From DASQZK01 sp963809925 (lineage in GTDB: Bacteria; Bacteroidota; Bacteroidia; Bacteroidales; GCA-2748055), in assembly GCA_963809925.1 (NCBI GenBank), contig CAWELH010000009.1, forward strand, positions 227,226 to 291,225: a stretch of 64,000 bases of DNA. The letters are read 5' to 3'. Under the pieces are notes generated by a model. That model had not been told where the DNA came from. It saw nothing but the letters and a program-made list of their open reading frames with translations, and ran no database searches. Position 1 is the first letter of the stretch, and each line of letters begins with the position of its first letter. Both the position numbers and the translations under genes were made by a program. This document shows, piece after piece, positions 1 through 9,348 of this stretch.

Positions 1-105
1 TTATTGATCCTGAATGGGATGATCACTTTTGCAGGTCTTCTGTTTCTGGTCAGGAGAAAGTCAAAGGTTGAACCGATGTGGCATGAAAAGAGAAGAGTGC
101 ATTAA
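1..105 (+). CDS. 3' end of an unidentified membrane protein gene (partial)
   Basis: Frame 1 is open from the window edge to a TAA at 103-105 and encodes 34 residues. The first part is hydrophobic (LLILNGMITFAGLFLV) and is followed by a basic stretch (RRKSK), which looks like a last transmembrane helix with a cytoplasmic tail. The N-terminus lies outside the window, so the family cannot be named. About 240 bp without a recognisable gene follow before the convergent acyl-CoA ligase. Confidence 0.45.
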   Translation, partial: LLILNGMITFAGLLFLVRRKSKVEPMWHEKRRVH

Positions 106-342
106 ATCCGAATATTTTAAGATAGTTGTACCTGCGAGAACGTTACAGGTAATTGAGGAGCAGGTTCCCCCATACCCCGGTTATCCCTTAATGTGATTTG
201 CCCGAAAATATCAGCGAAAATTCGATAAATATGTTGTAAAACATATTTATGAATGCGTTTTAACAGACGGTTACCTTCATCTCCGGTTGTTCTGAATGAT
301 TTTCAGGTATATGTGTGGACTGCCGTATCCGGAGTATTTCGT

Positions 343-2124
343 CTACATCTTGCTATTGCCGTAAATCTCTAAGAGGATATCTCGGTACTGCTCCGCAACG
401 ACCTTTCGCTTAAGTTTCAGGGTAGGTGACATCTCGCCGGACTGAGGACTCCATTCCTCACAGACAAGTCTGAAGCGCTTTATATGCTCGGTTAGCCCCA
501 GTTTTTTGTTTATCTCATTCACTTCGAGTTGAAAACGGGCCACCACCTGGGGATTTTGGATAAGTTCCATGTTGTCGCGAAATTTGATTCCATGCTTACC
601 TGCCCAGCTATGCAGAAACTCGTAATTAGGGGAAATGAGTGCACTGGCGAACTTTTCATTTTCTCCGACAACCATAAGGTTTTCAATAAAAAAAGATTCC
701 TTGAACATATTCTCGATTACCTGTGGTGCGATATACTTTCCGCTCGAAAGCTTGAAGATCTCTTTCTTGCGATCGGTGATCTTCAGGTATTTATTATCGA
801 CGATAATACCGATATCACCAGTGTGAAACCACCCATCAGCGTCAATCGCTTCGGCTGTCAGTTCCGGGGCCTTATAATAACCTAGCATGACATTCGGCCC
901 CTTGCAAAGAATTTCGCCATCCCCTGCAATTTTTATTTCGACATCTTCCAGTGCTGGTCCAACTGTGCCGAACATCACTTCCATGGTGGTCAGGTTGTTC
1001 ACCGCAATAACTGGTGATGTCTCAGTAAGCCCGTAGCCTTCAATGACCTTAATACCTGCAGCCCAGAAAATGTGCTCCAGACGCGGCTGCAACGCGGCAC
1101 CTCCTGAAACGATGATCTGAAGTTTCTTTCCAAGGCCTTCACGCCACTTACTGAATACCAGTTTATCAGCGATACGGAGTTTCAGGTTATACCAGGCTGA
1201 ATTTCCATGCGGCTCATATTTAAGACCTAGGTCCACGGCCCAGAAAAATATTCGTTTCTTAATCGGAGGAAGGTCTTTTCCCTTGCCGATAATCCGGTCG
1301 TAAATCCGTTCCAGCAAACGCGGCACGGAATTGAAGACTTCAGGTTTTATCTCGTTGACATCCTGAACGATGGTTCCCATACTCTCGGCGTAGTATATAC
1401 TCATGCCTTTGTATTGAAAGTGGTAGTTCACCATTCGTTCATAAACGTGGCTTAGGGGAAGGAATGATAATACAGTATGCCGGTGGTCGAGATTATGGAC
1501 TTTGGATGTGGTAATAAAATTGGTTACCAGGTTGGTGTGCGACAACATGACGCCCTTAGGGAAACCTGTAGTGCCCGAAGTATAGATCAGTGTAACCATA
1601 TCGCCCGGCGAAATACTCTGTTTGATTTTTCCCAGCTTATCGCCATATTTTGCAGCATTTTCTTCCCCGAGTCTGAGAATCTCAGTCCAGTTTTTCGCGT
1701 CCTCAATTTCGTTGAATGTATAAATATCCTGAATGGATTTTGCACTTTCCGCGATGGGGCGGATCTTTTCAAGGAGCTGTTTGTCAGATACAATCACCAG
1801 CTTTGGTTCACAATGATTGAGTATAAATTCGTAGTCTTCCTTGCTGATGGTCGGGTAAATGGGTACATGGACGATACCTGCCTGGCTCAGGCCCATATCA
1901 ACGATATTCCATTCAGGACGGTTATTTGAAATGGTGGCAACCATGTCGCCCTTCTTAAGCCCAAGGGCCATTAACCCATAGCTGAACAGACTTGAATTAT
2001 GGATATAATCGTCGGAAGAATACTTGTACCAAAGGCCGTTCATTTTGCCGGCAAACGCATCTTCCTTAGAACTGAAAAGCTCACGGTAGCGTTCCAAGAG
2101 ATCAAATGTTCTGGTTACCTCCAT
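343..2124 (-). CDS. fadD: Long-chain acyl-CoA synthetase (AMP-forming)
   Basis: This 593-residue protein is an adenylate-forming ligase that activates long-chain fatty acids to acyl-CoA through an acyl-adenylate. The P-loop signature YTSGTTGFPKG is at residues 181-191. The motif GYGLTETSP (around 370) and the hinge region with DRKKEIFKLSSGKY (around 455) are both intact. The C-terminal part resembles the long-chain FadD15/FAA type more than short-chain ligases. The ATG at 2124 directly follows a good -7 promoter match. It is a single gene, divergent from the ChaN-like gene. The family is certain; chain-length preference is inferred. Confidence 0.9.
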   Translation of the reverse strand: MEVTRTFDLLERYRELFSSKEDAFAGKMNGLWYKYSSDDYIHNSSLFSYGLMALGLKKGDMVATISNNRPEWNIVDMGLSQAGIVHVPIYPTISKEDYEFILNHCEPKLVIVSDKQLLEKIRPIAESAKSIQDIYTFNEIEDAKNWTEILRLGEENAAKYGDKLGKIKQSISPGDMVTLIYTSGTTGFPKGVMLSHTNLVTNFITTSKVHNLDHRHTVLSFLPLSHVYERMVNYHFQYKGMSIYYAESMGTIVQDVNEIKPEVFNSVPRLLERIYDRIIGKGKDLPPIKKRIFFWAVDLGLKYEPHGNSAWYNLKLRIADKLVFSKWREGLGKKLQIIVSGGAALQPRLEHIFWAAGIKVIEGYGLTETSPVIAVNNLTTMEVMFGTVGPALEDVEIKIAGDGEILCKGPNVMLGYYKAPELTAEAIDADGWFHTGDIGIIVDNKYLKITDRKKEIFKLSSGKYIAPQVIENMFKESFFIENLMVVGENEKFASALISPNYEFLHSWAGKHGIKFRDNMELIQNPQVVARFQLEVNEINKKLGLTEHIKRFRLVCEEWSPQSGEMSPTLKLKRKVVAEQYRDILLEIYGNSKM

Positions 2125-2146
2125 CGCAGTTGTTAGTTAGTTTTTT

Positions 2147-2154
2147 CAAATATA
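2147..2154 (-). promoter_or_regulatory. Bacteroidota-type -7 promoter element for the acyl-CoA ligase gene
   Basis: Read on the minus strand, TATATTTG matches the Bacteroidota -7 consensus TAnnTTTG exactly and lies 23 nt upstream of the ATG. A convincing -33 TTTG at the right spacing is not seen, so this remains a candidate. The 326-bp divergent intergenic region 2125-2450 holds no gene I can recognise and is otherwise AT-rich. Confidence 0.35.
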
Positions 2155-2450
2155 ATGAAAAGAGGATATAATTCGAATATAATTTCATTTACGTATTTCT
2201 TTCCTTCAAGCAGTTCATTAAACCATTGTGAATCAGTAGTATATTTTATTGTTTTAAAATTTAAATTTCGAATTCCCGTAAGATTACTTACGAAGTGCTC
2301 ATATTTCCGGGTTCCGGAGCTATTTTAAGTCTGGTTAATTTCAGGAATCTAATATTGATTTTTATGAAGAGATTATGTAGCCTGCGAGGTATAATGCGGG
2401 CGAATGATTATTATTTTCCTTGCTTTTGAACTATTTTTACGAAAAAAAGG

Positions 2451-3317
2451 ATGAGAACATTTCTGACGACAATCGTGCTGACCTGTCTGCTACCCATGAA
2501 GGTTCTTTCTCAGGACAAGCAGGCTTACACCATATACAATGCTGAAGGCAGGGAGGTAAAATGGAATAAAATGATGAAGGATATTTCTTCCGCCGATGTG
2601 GTCTTTTTTGGCGAACAGCACAACGATCCCATAAGTCACTGGCTTGAATTACAGATAATGAAGGATCTGTATACTTACCGGGATGGAATGATCATTGCCG
2701 GTGCTGAAATGTTCGAACGTGACAACCAGGTGATTCTGGATGAATTTCTTGCTGGTAAATTTGATGATTCAAAGTTTGAGGATGATGCCAGGTTATGGAA
2801 AAATTACCCTACAGATTATAAGCCTCTGACCGATTTTGCCCTTAAAAACAAGATCCGTTTCGTAGCAACCAATATTCCACGCCGGTATGCCAATATGGTA
2901 TACAGGGGAGGATTTGAGTCACTCGGTGATCTGTCGGATGAGGCTAAACGTTTTATGGCGCCGATGCCCATAGAGTATGATCCGGAATTGCCATGTTACA
3001 AAAAAATGATGAGTATGGGCATGGGACACAGTCCTTCAGAAAATTTACCCAGGGCACAGGCTGTCAAAGATGCCACCATGGGATATTTCATCGCCGAAAA
3101 TATCCGTCCGGGTTATCTGATGATTCATTTTAACGGTGAGTATCATTCTGAAAACAAAGAAGGCATTCTGTGGTACCTGAATAAATACAAGCCTGGATTA
3201 AATGTCAGGACAATTTCTGTTGTATTCCAGGAAGGAACCGGTGAACTGGAGGAGGGTAACCGCAACATTGCAGATTACATTATTGTAGTTCCCGAAGATA
3301 TGACCAGAACGTATTAG
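2451..3317 (+). CDS. ChaN-like haem-binding/iron-regulated protein (PF04187 family)
   Basis: This is a 288-residue secreted protein with an N-terminal signal peptide ending near VLSQ (residues 18-21). The family signature FFGEQHNDPISH sits at residues 52-63; these histidines and the Gly-Glu pair are conserved in ChaN-type proteins, some of which bind haem. A second conserved block, LMIHFNGEYHSENKEG, lies in the last third. Length fits the family. The gene stands alone and is convergent with alaS. A role in haem or iron handling is known for the family but is only inferred here. Confidence 0.8.
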   Translation: MRTFLTTIVLTCLLPMKVLSQDKQAYTIYNAEGREVKWNKMMKDISSADVVFFGEQHNDPISHWLELQIMKDLYTYRDGMIIAGAEMFERDNQVILDEFLAGKFDDSKFEDDARLWKNYPTDYKPLTDFALKNKIRFVATNIPRRYANMVYRGGFESLGDLSDEAKRFMAPMPIEYDPELPCYKKMMSMGMGHSPSENLPRAQAVKDATMGYFIAENIRPGYLMIHFNGEYHSENKEGILWYLNKYKPGLNVRTISVVFQEGTGELEEGNRNIADYIIVVPEDMTRTY

Positions 3318-3469
3318 TCAATTGAGATCGAGGCCGGGTCCAGGAATCGAAGAATTCAGATTTGAAAACCTGCTGATGCCTGGTGTATTTTCAGGATACT
3401 CTTTTCGCTTTCCAGCATTTTCATACTATACGACGACAGTGCCGGTAATCAAAGACCGGAGTGATTTAT

Positions 3470-6100
3470 TCAAAGTTTGGTAATCAGCTCTTTTGCCTTA
3501 TTGACAGCACGCTGCAGACCATCGGGATCCTTGCCGCCGGCTGTTGCGTAAAAATCCTGACCCCCACCGCCTCCACGAATTTCCGCGGCAAACTCACGGA
3601 TCAGGGCAGAAGCATTAAGGTGTTTTTCTTTCACAAGCGAGTCAGAGATCATAATGCTCAGGTTTGCCTTTCCATCCGATCCGCATCCCAGGATCAGGAA
3701 CATATTGTCAAGTTCTCCCTTCAGTTGGTAGGAAAGATCCCTGAGTGCCCCGGCATTTTCCACATCAATAACTGCTCCGATAAATAATATATTACCGATC
3801 ATTTCTCCCTGATTCTTTAACCGGCTTTTCACGGCAATAAGTTTTTCCTTCTCAAGTTCTTCCAGGCGATGTGCCAGTTCATTATTCTCCAGCATGATCT
3901 TTTCCACAGATTCAATAATGTTTTTTCCCGGAGAGAGCATGTTTTCAAGGGTAGCAATGGTATCATTCTGTCTGAAAATAAACTCTTCAGCCCGGTCACC
4001 CGTCACTGCCTCAATTCTTCTGATCCCGGCGGCAATAGCACTTTCCCTGGTAATTTTAAAAAAGCCGATTTGCCCCGTGGACTGCACGTGTGTACCGCCG
4101 CACAATTCAACCGAGTCACCAAACCTGATCACCCTGACGTGGTCGCCATATTTTTCACCGAACAGTGCCATCGCCCCCGTTTCAAGAGCCTCATCGACCG
4201 GCATCGCCCGATTTTCTGACAGAGCCAGATTTTGCCTGATTTCCTTGTTCACCATTTTCTCAATTGCTCTGATTTCTTCATCACTAACTTTTTGAAAATG
4301 GGAAAAATCAAATCTAAGGTAATCAGGATGAACGAGTGATCCCTTTTGTTCAACATGCGTACCAAGGATATTTCGAAGTGCATGATGCAGAAGATGCGTG
4401 GCAGTATGATTATTAGCGGTCGATGTTCTCAGGTGCACGTTAACAACTGCGGTGAATTCTTCTTCCGGGTGCACCGGAAGTTTGTTAACCAGGTGAAGGG
4501 TAAGGTTATGTTCTTTTAAAGTGTTGATGACCGGGAACTTTTCAGTGCTGCTCTGTATAAATCCACTGTCGCCTATCTGGCCTCCGCTTTCTGCGTAGAA
4601 AGGTGTACGGTCAAAAACCAGCTGGTACAGGTCCCGGCCTTTTTGGGTTATTTTTCGGTACCGTATGATCTTTACGGAAGTTTCCAGTATGTCATAGCCA
4701 ACAAATTCAGGTTCGATCGTTTCCCTGCCGTCGACAACAATCCAGTCTTCCGTTTCTATGGCTGCGTCCACCTTTGAGCGTGCTTTCTGTCTTTTCATTT
4801 CCTCCTCAAACTCACCGGCTACAATGCCAAGGTGATGCTCTTTCAGGATCAGTTGTGTCAGATCAAACGGGAATCCGAATGTATCATAAAGTTCGAAGGC
4901 CACTTTCCCGCTGATTTTGTCCCTGCTCTCAACAAGAGTGCGCTCGATGATTTGATCAAGAAGGCTGATGCCTTTATCGAGAGTCCGGAGAAATGAAAGT
5001 TCCTCTTCTTGGATTACTTTTTCGATAAGGTGTTGTTGTGATGCCAGTTCTGGATAGCTTTCACCCATGATTTTTACCAGTTCCGGGACGAGCCGGTGGA
5101 TAAATGGTTTATCCTGATTCAGGAAGGTAAAACCATAACGTACGGCGCGGCGAAGAATTCTTCTGATCACATAGCCGGCTTTAACATTGGAAGGAAGCTG
5201 GCCATCGGCTATAGCAAAAGCAATTGCTCTCAGGTGATCGGCAATAACCCTCATCGCTATAGTATTTTCTTTTCCTGAGTCCTTATTAACTCCCGTAAAT
5301 TCCGAGATCTTACCAATAAGATGCTGGAAAATGTCGGTATCATAATTCGAAAGTTTGCCCTGAACGATCATACACAGGCGTTCGAAGCCCATACCGGTAT
5401 CCACGTGTTTGTTTGGCAGAGCTTCCAGACTTCCGTTTGCCTTCCTGTTATACTGAATGAATACGAGGTTCCAGATTTCAATGACCAGTGGATTGTTGCT
5501 GTTTACGAGTTCACTTCCGTCAAGAGCTCGCCGTTCCTCATCAGTTCGAAGGTCAACATGGATTTCTGAACAGGGTCCGCAGGGTCCGGTATCGCCCATT
5601 TCCCAGAAATTATCCTTTCGGGAGCCGGTAAGAATTCTAGCCTCAGGAATGGTTTGCTTCCAGATGTCAAAGGCTTCCTTGTCGATGGAAAGCCCGTCGG
5701 TATCATCCCCACCGAAAACGGTTACATAAAGTCGTTCCTTATCGATACCAAGAACGCCTGTCAGAAACTCCCATGCCCAGGCAATGGCTTCCTTTTTAAA
5801 ATAATCACCAAAGGACCAGTTACCGAGCATTTCAAACATTGTATGGTGATAGGTATCGTGGCCAACTTCTTCCAGGTCATTATGTTTGCCAGAAACCCTC
5901 AAACATTTCTGTGTATTAGCAACCCGCAGCCTCGATGGACTTGCCTGCCCCAGAAATATATCCTTGAACTGATTCATACCCGCATTCGTAAACATCAATG
6001 TCGGATCATTCTTCACCACCATCGGGGCAGAGGGTATAATATCATGTCCCTTGCTCCTGAAGAATTCTAAAAACGCCGTTCTGATCTCGTTTGACGTCAT
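3470..6100 (-). CDS. alaS: Alanyl-tRNA synthetase
   Basis: This 876-residue class II synthetase charges tRNA-Ala. The catalytic domain starts with EIRTAFLEFFRSKGHDIIPS. The editing domain has the zinc-binding HTATHLLHH motif near residue 575 and the CGGTH motif near 670, and the C-Ala region carries a glycine-rich GGGGGQDFYATAGG motif close to the end. Length is normal for the family. The divergent M23 peptidase gene next to it is a conserved neighbour in many Bacteroidota genomes. Confidence 0.97.
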   Translation of the reverse strand: MTSNEIRTAFLEFFRSKGHDIIPSAPMVVKNDPTLMFTNAGMNQFKDIFLGQASPSRLRVANTQKCLRVSGKHNDLEEVGHDTYHHTMFEMLGNWSFGDYFKKEAIAWAWEFLTGVLGIDKERLYVTVFGGDDTDGLSIDKEAFDIWKQTIPEARILTGSRKDNFWEMGDTGPCGPCSEIHVDLRTDEERRALDGSELVNSNNPLVIEIWNLVFIQYNRKANGSLEALPNKHVDTGMGFERLCMIVQGKLSNYDTDIFQHLIGKISEFTGVNKDSGKENTIAMRVIADHLRAIAFAIADGQLPSNVKAGYVIRRILRRAVRYGFTFLNQDKPFIHRLVPELVKIMGESYPELASQQHLIEKVIQEEELSFLRTLDKGISLLDQIIERTLVESRDKISGKVAFELYDTFGFPFDLTQLILKEHHLGIVAGEFEEEMKRQKARSKVDAAIETEDWIVVDGRETIEPEFVGYDILETSVKIIRYRKITQKGRDLYQLVFDRTPFYAESGGQIGDSGFIQSSTEKFPVINTLKEHNLTLHLVNKLPVHPEEEFTAVVNVHLRTSTANNHTATHLLHHALRNILGTHVEQKGSLVHPDYLRFDFSHFQKVSDEEIRAIEKMVNKEIRQNLALSENRAMPVDEALETGAMALFGEKYGDHVRVIRFGDSVELCGGTHVQSTGQIGFFKITRESAIAAGIRRIEAVTGDRAEEFIFRQNDTIATLENMLSPGKNIIESVEKIMLENNELAHRLEELEKEKLIAVKSRLKNQGEMIGNILFIGAVIDVENAGALRDLSYQLKGELDNMFLILGCGSDGKANLSIMISDSLVKEKHLNASALIREFAAEIRGGGGGQDFYATAGGKDPDGLQRAVNKAKELITKL

Positions 6101-6271
6101 GCCGCCCCTTTATTTATAATGAGTAAAAATTGGATTCAGTGTGTAACCTATTATTTGGAATGCCTGTAAAATAGCCAAGACCGTAGATTCCAAGGTTGTA
6201 AAATTAATTTAATTAATTTACATTTGAACGACTCATCGGTTACTTTTATCTGTAAGCATTGATAATCAGGT

Positions 6272-7225
6272 ATGTTAAGAGCAAAATACTACTTAAACCC
6301 AGAGACCTTATTATTTGAAAAGGTTCATAAGCCCCTCGGTATTAGAATACGGAACGGCTTGTTATGCTTTATGGTACTTGTTGCCTTTGCAGCCGGAAGT
6401 CGTGCGCTTCTCGATAGAAAATTCGACTCTCCCCGGATTAAATCTTTCACGGAGAAAAATGCGATGTTAAAACACTCCTACGCAGAATTAAATAATGCAA
6501 TCCTATCGGCTGAATCTATTCTGAAAGATATTCAACTCCGGGACGATGAGATGTACAGAAGCGTATTTAATATGGAACCCATTCCCGGATCTGTGAGAGA
6601 GGCTGGTTTTGGGGGTTCCGAGAACTATGAAGCTATGCTTTTTTCACGTAATGTGAAGATTGTAACCAATACTGCCAGGAAACTTGAAAAGCTCACAACA
6701 AAAGCACGGATACAGTCCAAATCGCTTACCGACCTTTATGCAAAGGCCAGGGAACAGCAAAAATTCGTGTCGCATAAACCATCAATTCAGCCACTCTCGC
6801 CAGGTGATAAATTCTGGCTTACATCCAGCTTTGGATACAGGCAGGACCCCTTTACAGGAGCGAGAAGAATGCATGCAGGACTTGATATGGCTGGTAATAT
6901 TGGATTGAAAATATATGCTACGGGCGACGGTGTGGTCACAACGGCAAGGTTAAATGTGCATGGTTATGGTAAAGAGATAGAAGTAAACCACGGATTTGGC
7001 TATGCTTCAAGATATGGCCACCTGAGCAAGATCCTTGTCAAACAAGGCGACAAAGTAAAACGTGGTCAGCTTATCGGTGAACTGGGAAGTACAGGCAGAT
7101 CAACAGGCCCCCATCTTCATTATGAAGTTCGTTTTCATGACACTCCGTTAAATCCGCTTTTATACTACTATGAGGATCTGTCTCCCGTGGAGTTCGATAA
7201 AATTACCGCACAGGTTAACAAATAA
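6272..7225 (+). CDS. Membrane-anchored M23 family metallopeptidase (copy 1 of 3)
   Basis: This 317-residue peptidoglycan endopeptidase has one N-terminal membrane helix (about residues 29-45), an extracytoplasmic coiled-coil region (55-165) and a C-terminal LytM/M23 domain. The zinc ligands H201 and D205 (MHAGLD) and the HLH motif (H281, H283) are present, so it should be active. A motif ahead of the catalytic domain (EMYRSVFNMEPIP) recurs in the next two genes. It probably trims peptidoglycan cross-links during growth. It is the first of three tandem paralogues, divergent from alaS. Confidence 0.92.
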   Translation: MLRAKYYLNPETLLFEKVHKPLGIRIRNGLLCFMVLVAFAAGSRALLDRKFDSPRIKSFTEKNAMLKHSYAELNNAILSAESILKDIQLRDDEMYRSVFNMEPIPGSVREAGFGGSENYEAMLFSRNVKIVTNTARKLEKLTTKARIQSKSLTDLYAKAREQQKFVSHKPSIQPLSPGDKFWLTSSFGYRQDPFTGARRMHAGLDMAGNIGLKIYATGDGVVTTARLNVHGYGKEIEVNHGFGYASRYGHLSKILVKQGDKVKRGQLIGELGSTGRSTGPHLHYEVRFHDTPLNPLLYYYEDLSPVEFDKITAQVNK

Positions 7226-7285
7226 TAGAGTTAAAACTAACTGCATTTGGTTTTTTTATTATTTTAGCCATCAAAAGCTATTTTG

Positions 7286-8251
7286 ATGAGTTCTGGCAAG
7301 TACAAATTTAATCCGGATAAACTTCATTACTCGCAGTTAGATAACAATCTGAAAAATAGGGTATTAAAAATTTCAGCCTTTGTTATGGCCAGTCTGGTCA
7401 TTGCATTTGTAATCCTTGTTTGTTACTCTTTGATTTTTGATACGCCCAGGGAAAGAGAAGTCAGGCAGGAAAACGAAGCACTTTCGCAGGATTATATAGT
7501 ACTAAGTCAGAAATTTGAGCGGGTTGATACTGTGCTTCAGGAGCTAAAGAATATTGATGAGAATATTTACAAAACCATTTTTGAAACGGAGCCTCTGGGA
7601 GGTCATACGACCAGGAATCTAAGTTTCGAAGATTACGCCCACCTTCTCAGCCTCCCAAACGATGTGATTGTAGATTCGACCGATTCCGAACTTAACGGTA
7701 CCATGAACATTGTCAGCAGGCAGTCATCGGAATACCGGAACCTTCTCGCAAATGCCGGCCGCCGAAATGAAATGCTCTCCTGTATTCCGGCCATACAACC
7801 GGTAAATAATGAGGATCTGACAAGACTTGCGTCCGGCTTTGGTTACAGGATGCATCCAATATATAAAATTGAAAAATTTCACAGTGGGATAGATTTTACC
7901 GCACCTTCGGGTTCAGAGGTATTTGCTACCGGCGACGGAGTCGTGGCAGATATAGACAGAACGGGCAGAGGTCCTGGAAATGCGATAATGATAGATCATG
8001 GTTTCGGTTATAAGACGGCATACAGCCATCTAGAGAAAATTAGTGTCAGATCCGGTCAGAAGGTTAAACGTGGTGAAGTGATCGGACTGGTTGGAAATTC
8101 CGGATTATCAGTAGCACCGCACCTGCATTATGAGGTGTTGTTGCATGGTGATCAGGTAAACCCGGTGAACTACTTTTTTCTTGACCTTAACCCTCAGGAA
8201 TACAACAGGATGATTGAGCTTTCGGTTAAATCGGGACAATCTTTTGATTAA
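7286..8251 (+). CDS. Membrane-anchored M23 family metallopeptidase (copy 2 of 3)
   Basis: This 321-residue paralogue of the preceding gene has the same plan: membrane helix (about 32-51), coiled coil, then an M23 domain. The ATG at 7286 is preferred over a TTG one codon upstream. Zinc ligands are intact (FHSGID and PHLHYE, with H199, D203, H279 and H281). The pre-domain motif reads NIYKTIFETEPL. It lies 60 bp after copy 1 and 23 bp before copy 3, so the three are probably co-transcribed. The sequences have diverged well beyond recent duplication. Confidence 0.9.
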   Translation: MSSGKYKFNPDKLHYSQLDNNLKNRVLKISAFVMASLVIAFVILVCYSLIFDTPREREVRQENEALSQDYIVLSQKFERVDTVLQELKNIDENIYKTIFETEPLGGHTTRNLSFEDYAHLLSLPNDVIVDSTDSELNGTMNIVSRQSSEYRNLLANAGRRNEMLSCIPAIQPVNNEDLTRLASGFGYRMHPIYKIEKFHSGIDFTAPSGSEVFATGDGVVADIDRTGRGPGNAIMIDHGFGYKTAYSHLEKISVRSGQKVKRGEVIGLVGNSGLSVAPHLHYEVLLHGDQVNPVNYFFLDLNPQEYNRMIELSVKSGQSFD

Positions 8252-8274
8252 TTAACATAAGGACTCTTCCTGAC

Positions 8275-9252
8275 ATGGCTTCTGAAAAATTCCTTTACAA
8301 TCCTGATACCCTGCAGTTTGAAAGGGTAACACTTACATTTCGGCAGCGATTTCTCAAATCCCTGCCTTTTATACTTCTCTCCGGTGCATTTTTCGGTCTC
8401 ATGTTTACAGCATGGAACAGCAGGCTTGAAACACCCAGCATAAAGGAATTGTATGAAAACCAATCTGGCATTCTTCTTAAACTTAACCTTCTTAAAGCCA
8501 ATCTCATCGGACTGGAAAACACCATCGAAGATATACGGTACAATGACGATAATATTTACAGAACGTATTTCGAAGTTGATCCCCTGCCTGAATCGAAACG
8601 GAATGCCGGTTTTGGGGGAAATGAGAATGGAAAGCGTTATAACACTTCTGCCTATTCGCCACAGGTAGCGATGATCGACCAGCAACTGGATATCCTGGCC
8701 AAAAAACTGGTCATTCAGTCAAAATCTTACGATGAGGTGATCGAGATGGCGAAGACCAAAGAAAAACGCCTCGCCGCGCGTCCGGGAATACAGCCCATAA
8801 GTATCAAGGATTTTATCAGGTTCGGCTCCCCATTTGGAATGCGCATGCATCCGATACTTAAAGTCAGAAAAATGCATGAAGGCATCGATCTTACCGCCCC
8901 CCGGGGGACAAAAATATTTGCTACCGCTGACGGAATTGTAACCCAAGCCGCCCTCACCGGAGGAGGATACGGAAATAAAATTGTTATCGATCATGGCTTT
9001 GGTTATCAGACACTGTATGGGCATTTGTATAAGATACTCGTTGAACCCGGACAGAAGGTCAATCGAGGTGATGTCATCGGACTCGTCGGATCAACAGGTC
9101 TATCGGTTTGTCCCCATCTTCATTACGAAGTGATCATTAACGGAAGGAAGGTCAACCCCATAAATTATTATACGAATGACCTTACGGCAGCAGAGTACGA
9201 TCACATGATCGAACTTCTTTCAGATGCCGATCCAGGCTTCGATATAAACTAG
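8275..9252 (+). CDS. Membrane-anchored M23 family metallopeptidase (copy 3 of 3)
   Basis: This 325-residue protein is the third tandem paralogue. It has one membrane helix near residues 30-45 (LPFILLSGAFFGLMF), a coiled-coil stalk, the pre-domain motif NIYRTYFEVDPLP, and a C-terminal M23 domain with intact ligands (MHEGIDLTAP and CPHLHYE). It is more similar to copy 1 than to copy 2: both carry an AGFGG(S/N)EN segment after the pre-domain motif. It likely acts in the periplasm on peptidoglycan. Confidence 0.9.
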   Translation: MASEKFLYNPDTLQFERVTLTFRQRFLKSLPFILLSGAFFGLMFTAWNSRLETPSIKELYENQSGILLKLNLLKANLIGLENTIEDIRYNDDNIYRTYFEVDPLPESKRNAGFGGNENGKRYNTSAYSPQVAMIDQQLDILAKKLVIQSKSYDEVIEMAKTKEKRLAARPGIQPISIKDFIRFGSPFGMRMHPILKVRKMHEGIDLTAPRGTKIFATADGIVTQAALTGGGYGNKIVIDHGFGYQTLYGHLYKILVEPGQKVNRGDVIGLVGSTGLSVCPHLHYEVIINGRKVNPINYYTNDLTAAEYDHMIELLSDADPGFDIN

Positions 9253-9348
9253 CCGGCCATTGCTGATCCAGGTATAATTTCCATCACAGGTGCATTTCTA
9301 AAAAATTCCAATTAATTTTGGACCCTGGAAGGATATAAAGAAAGAGAT

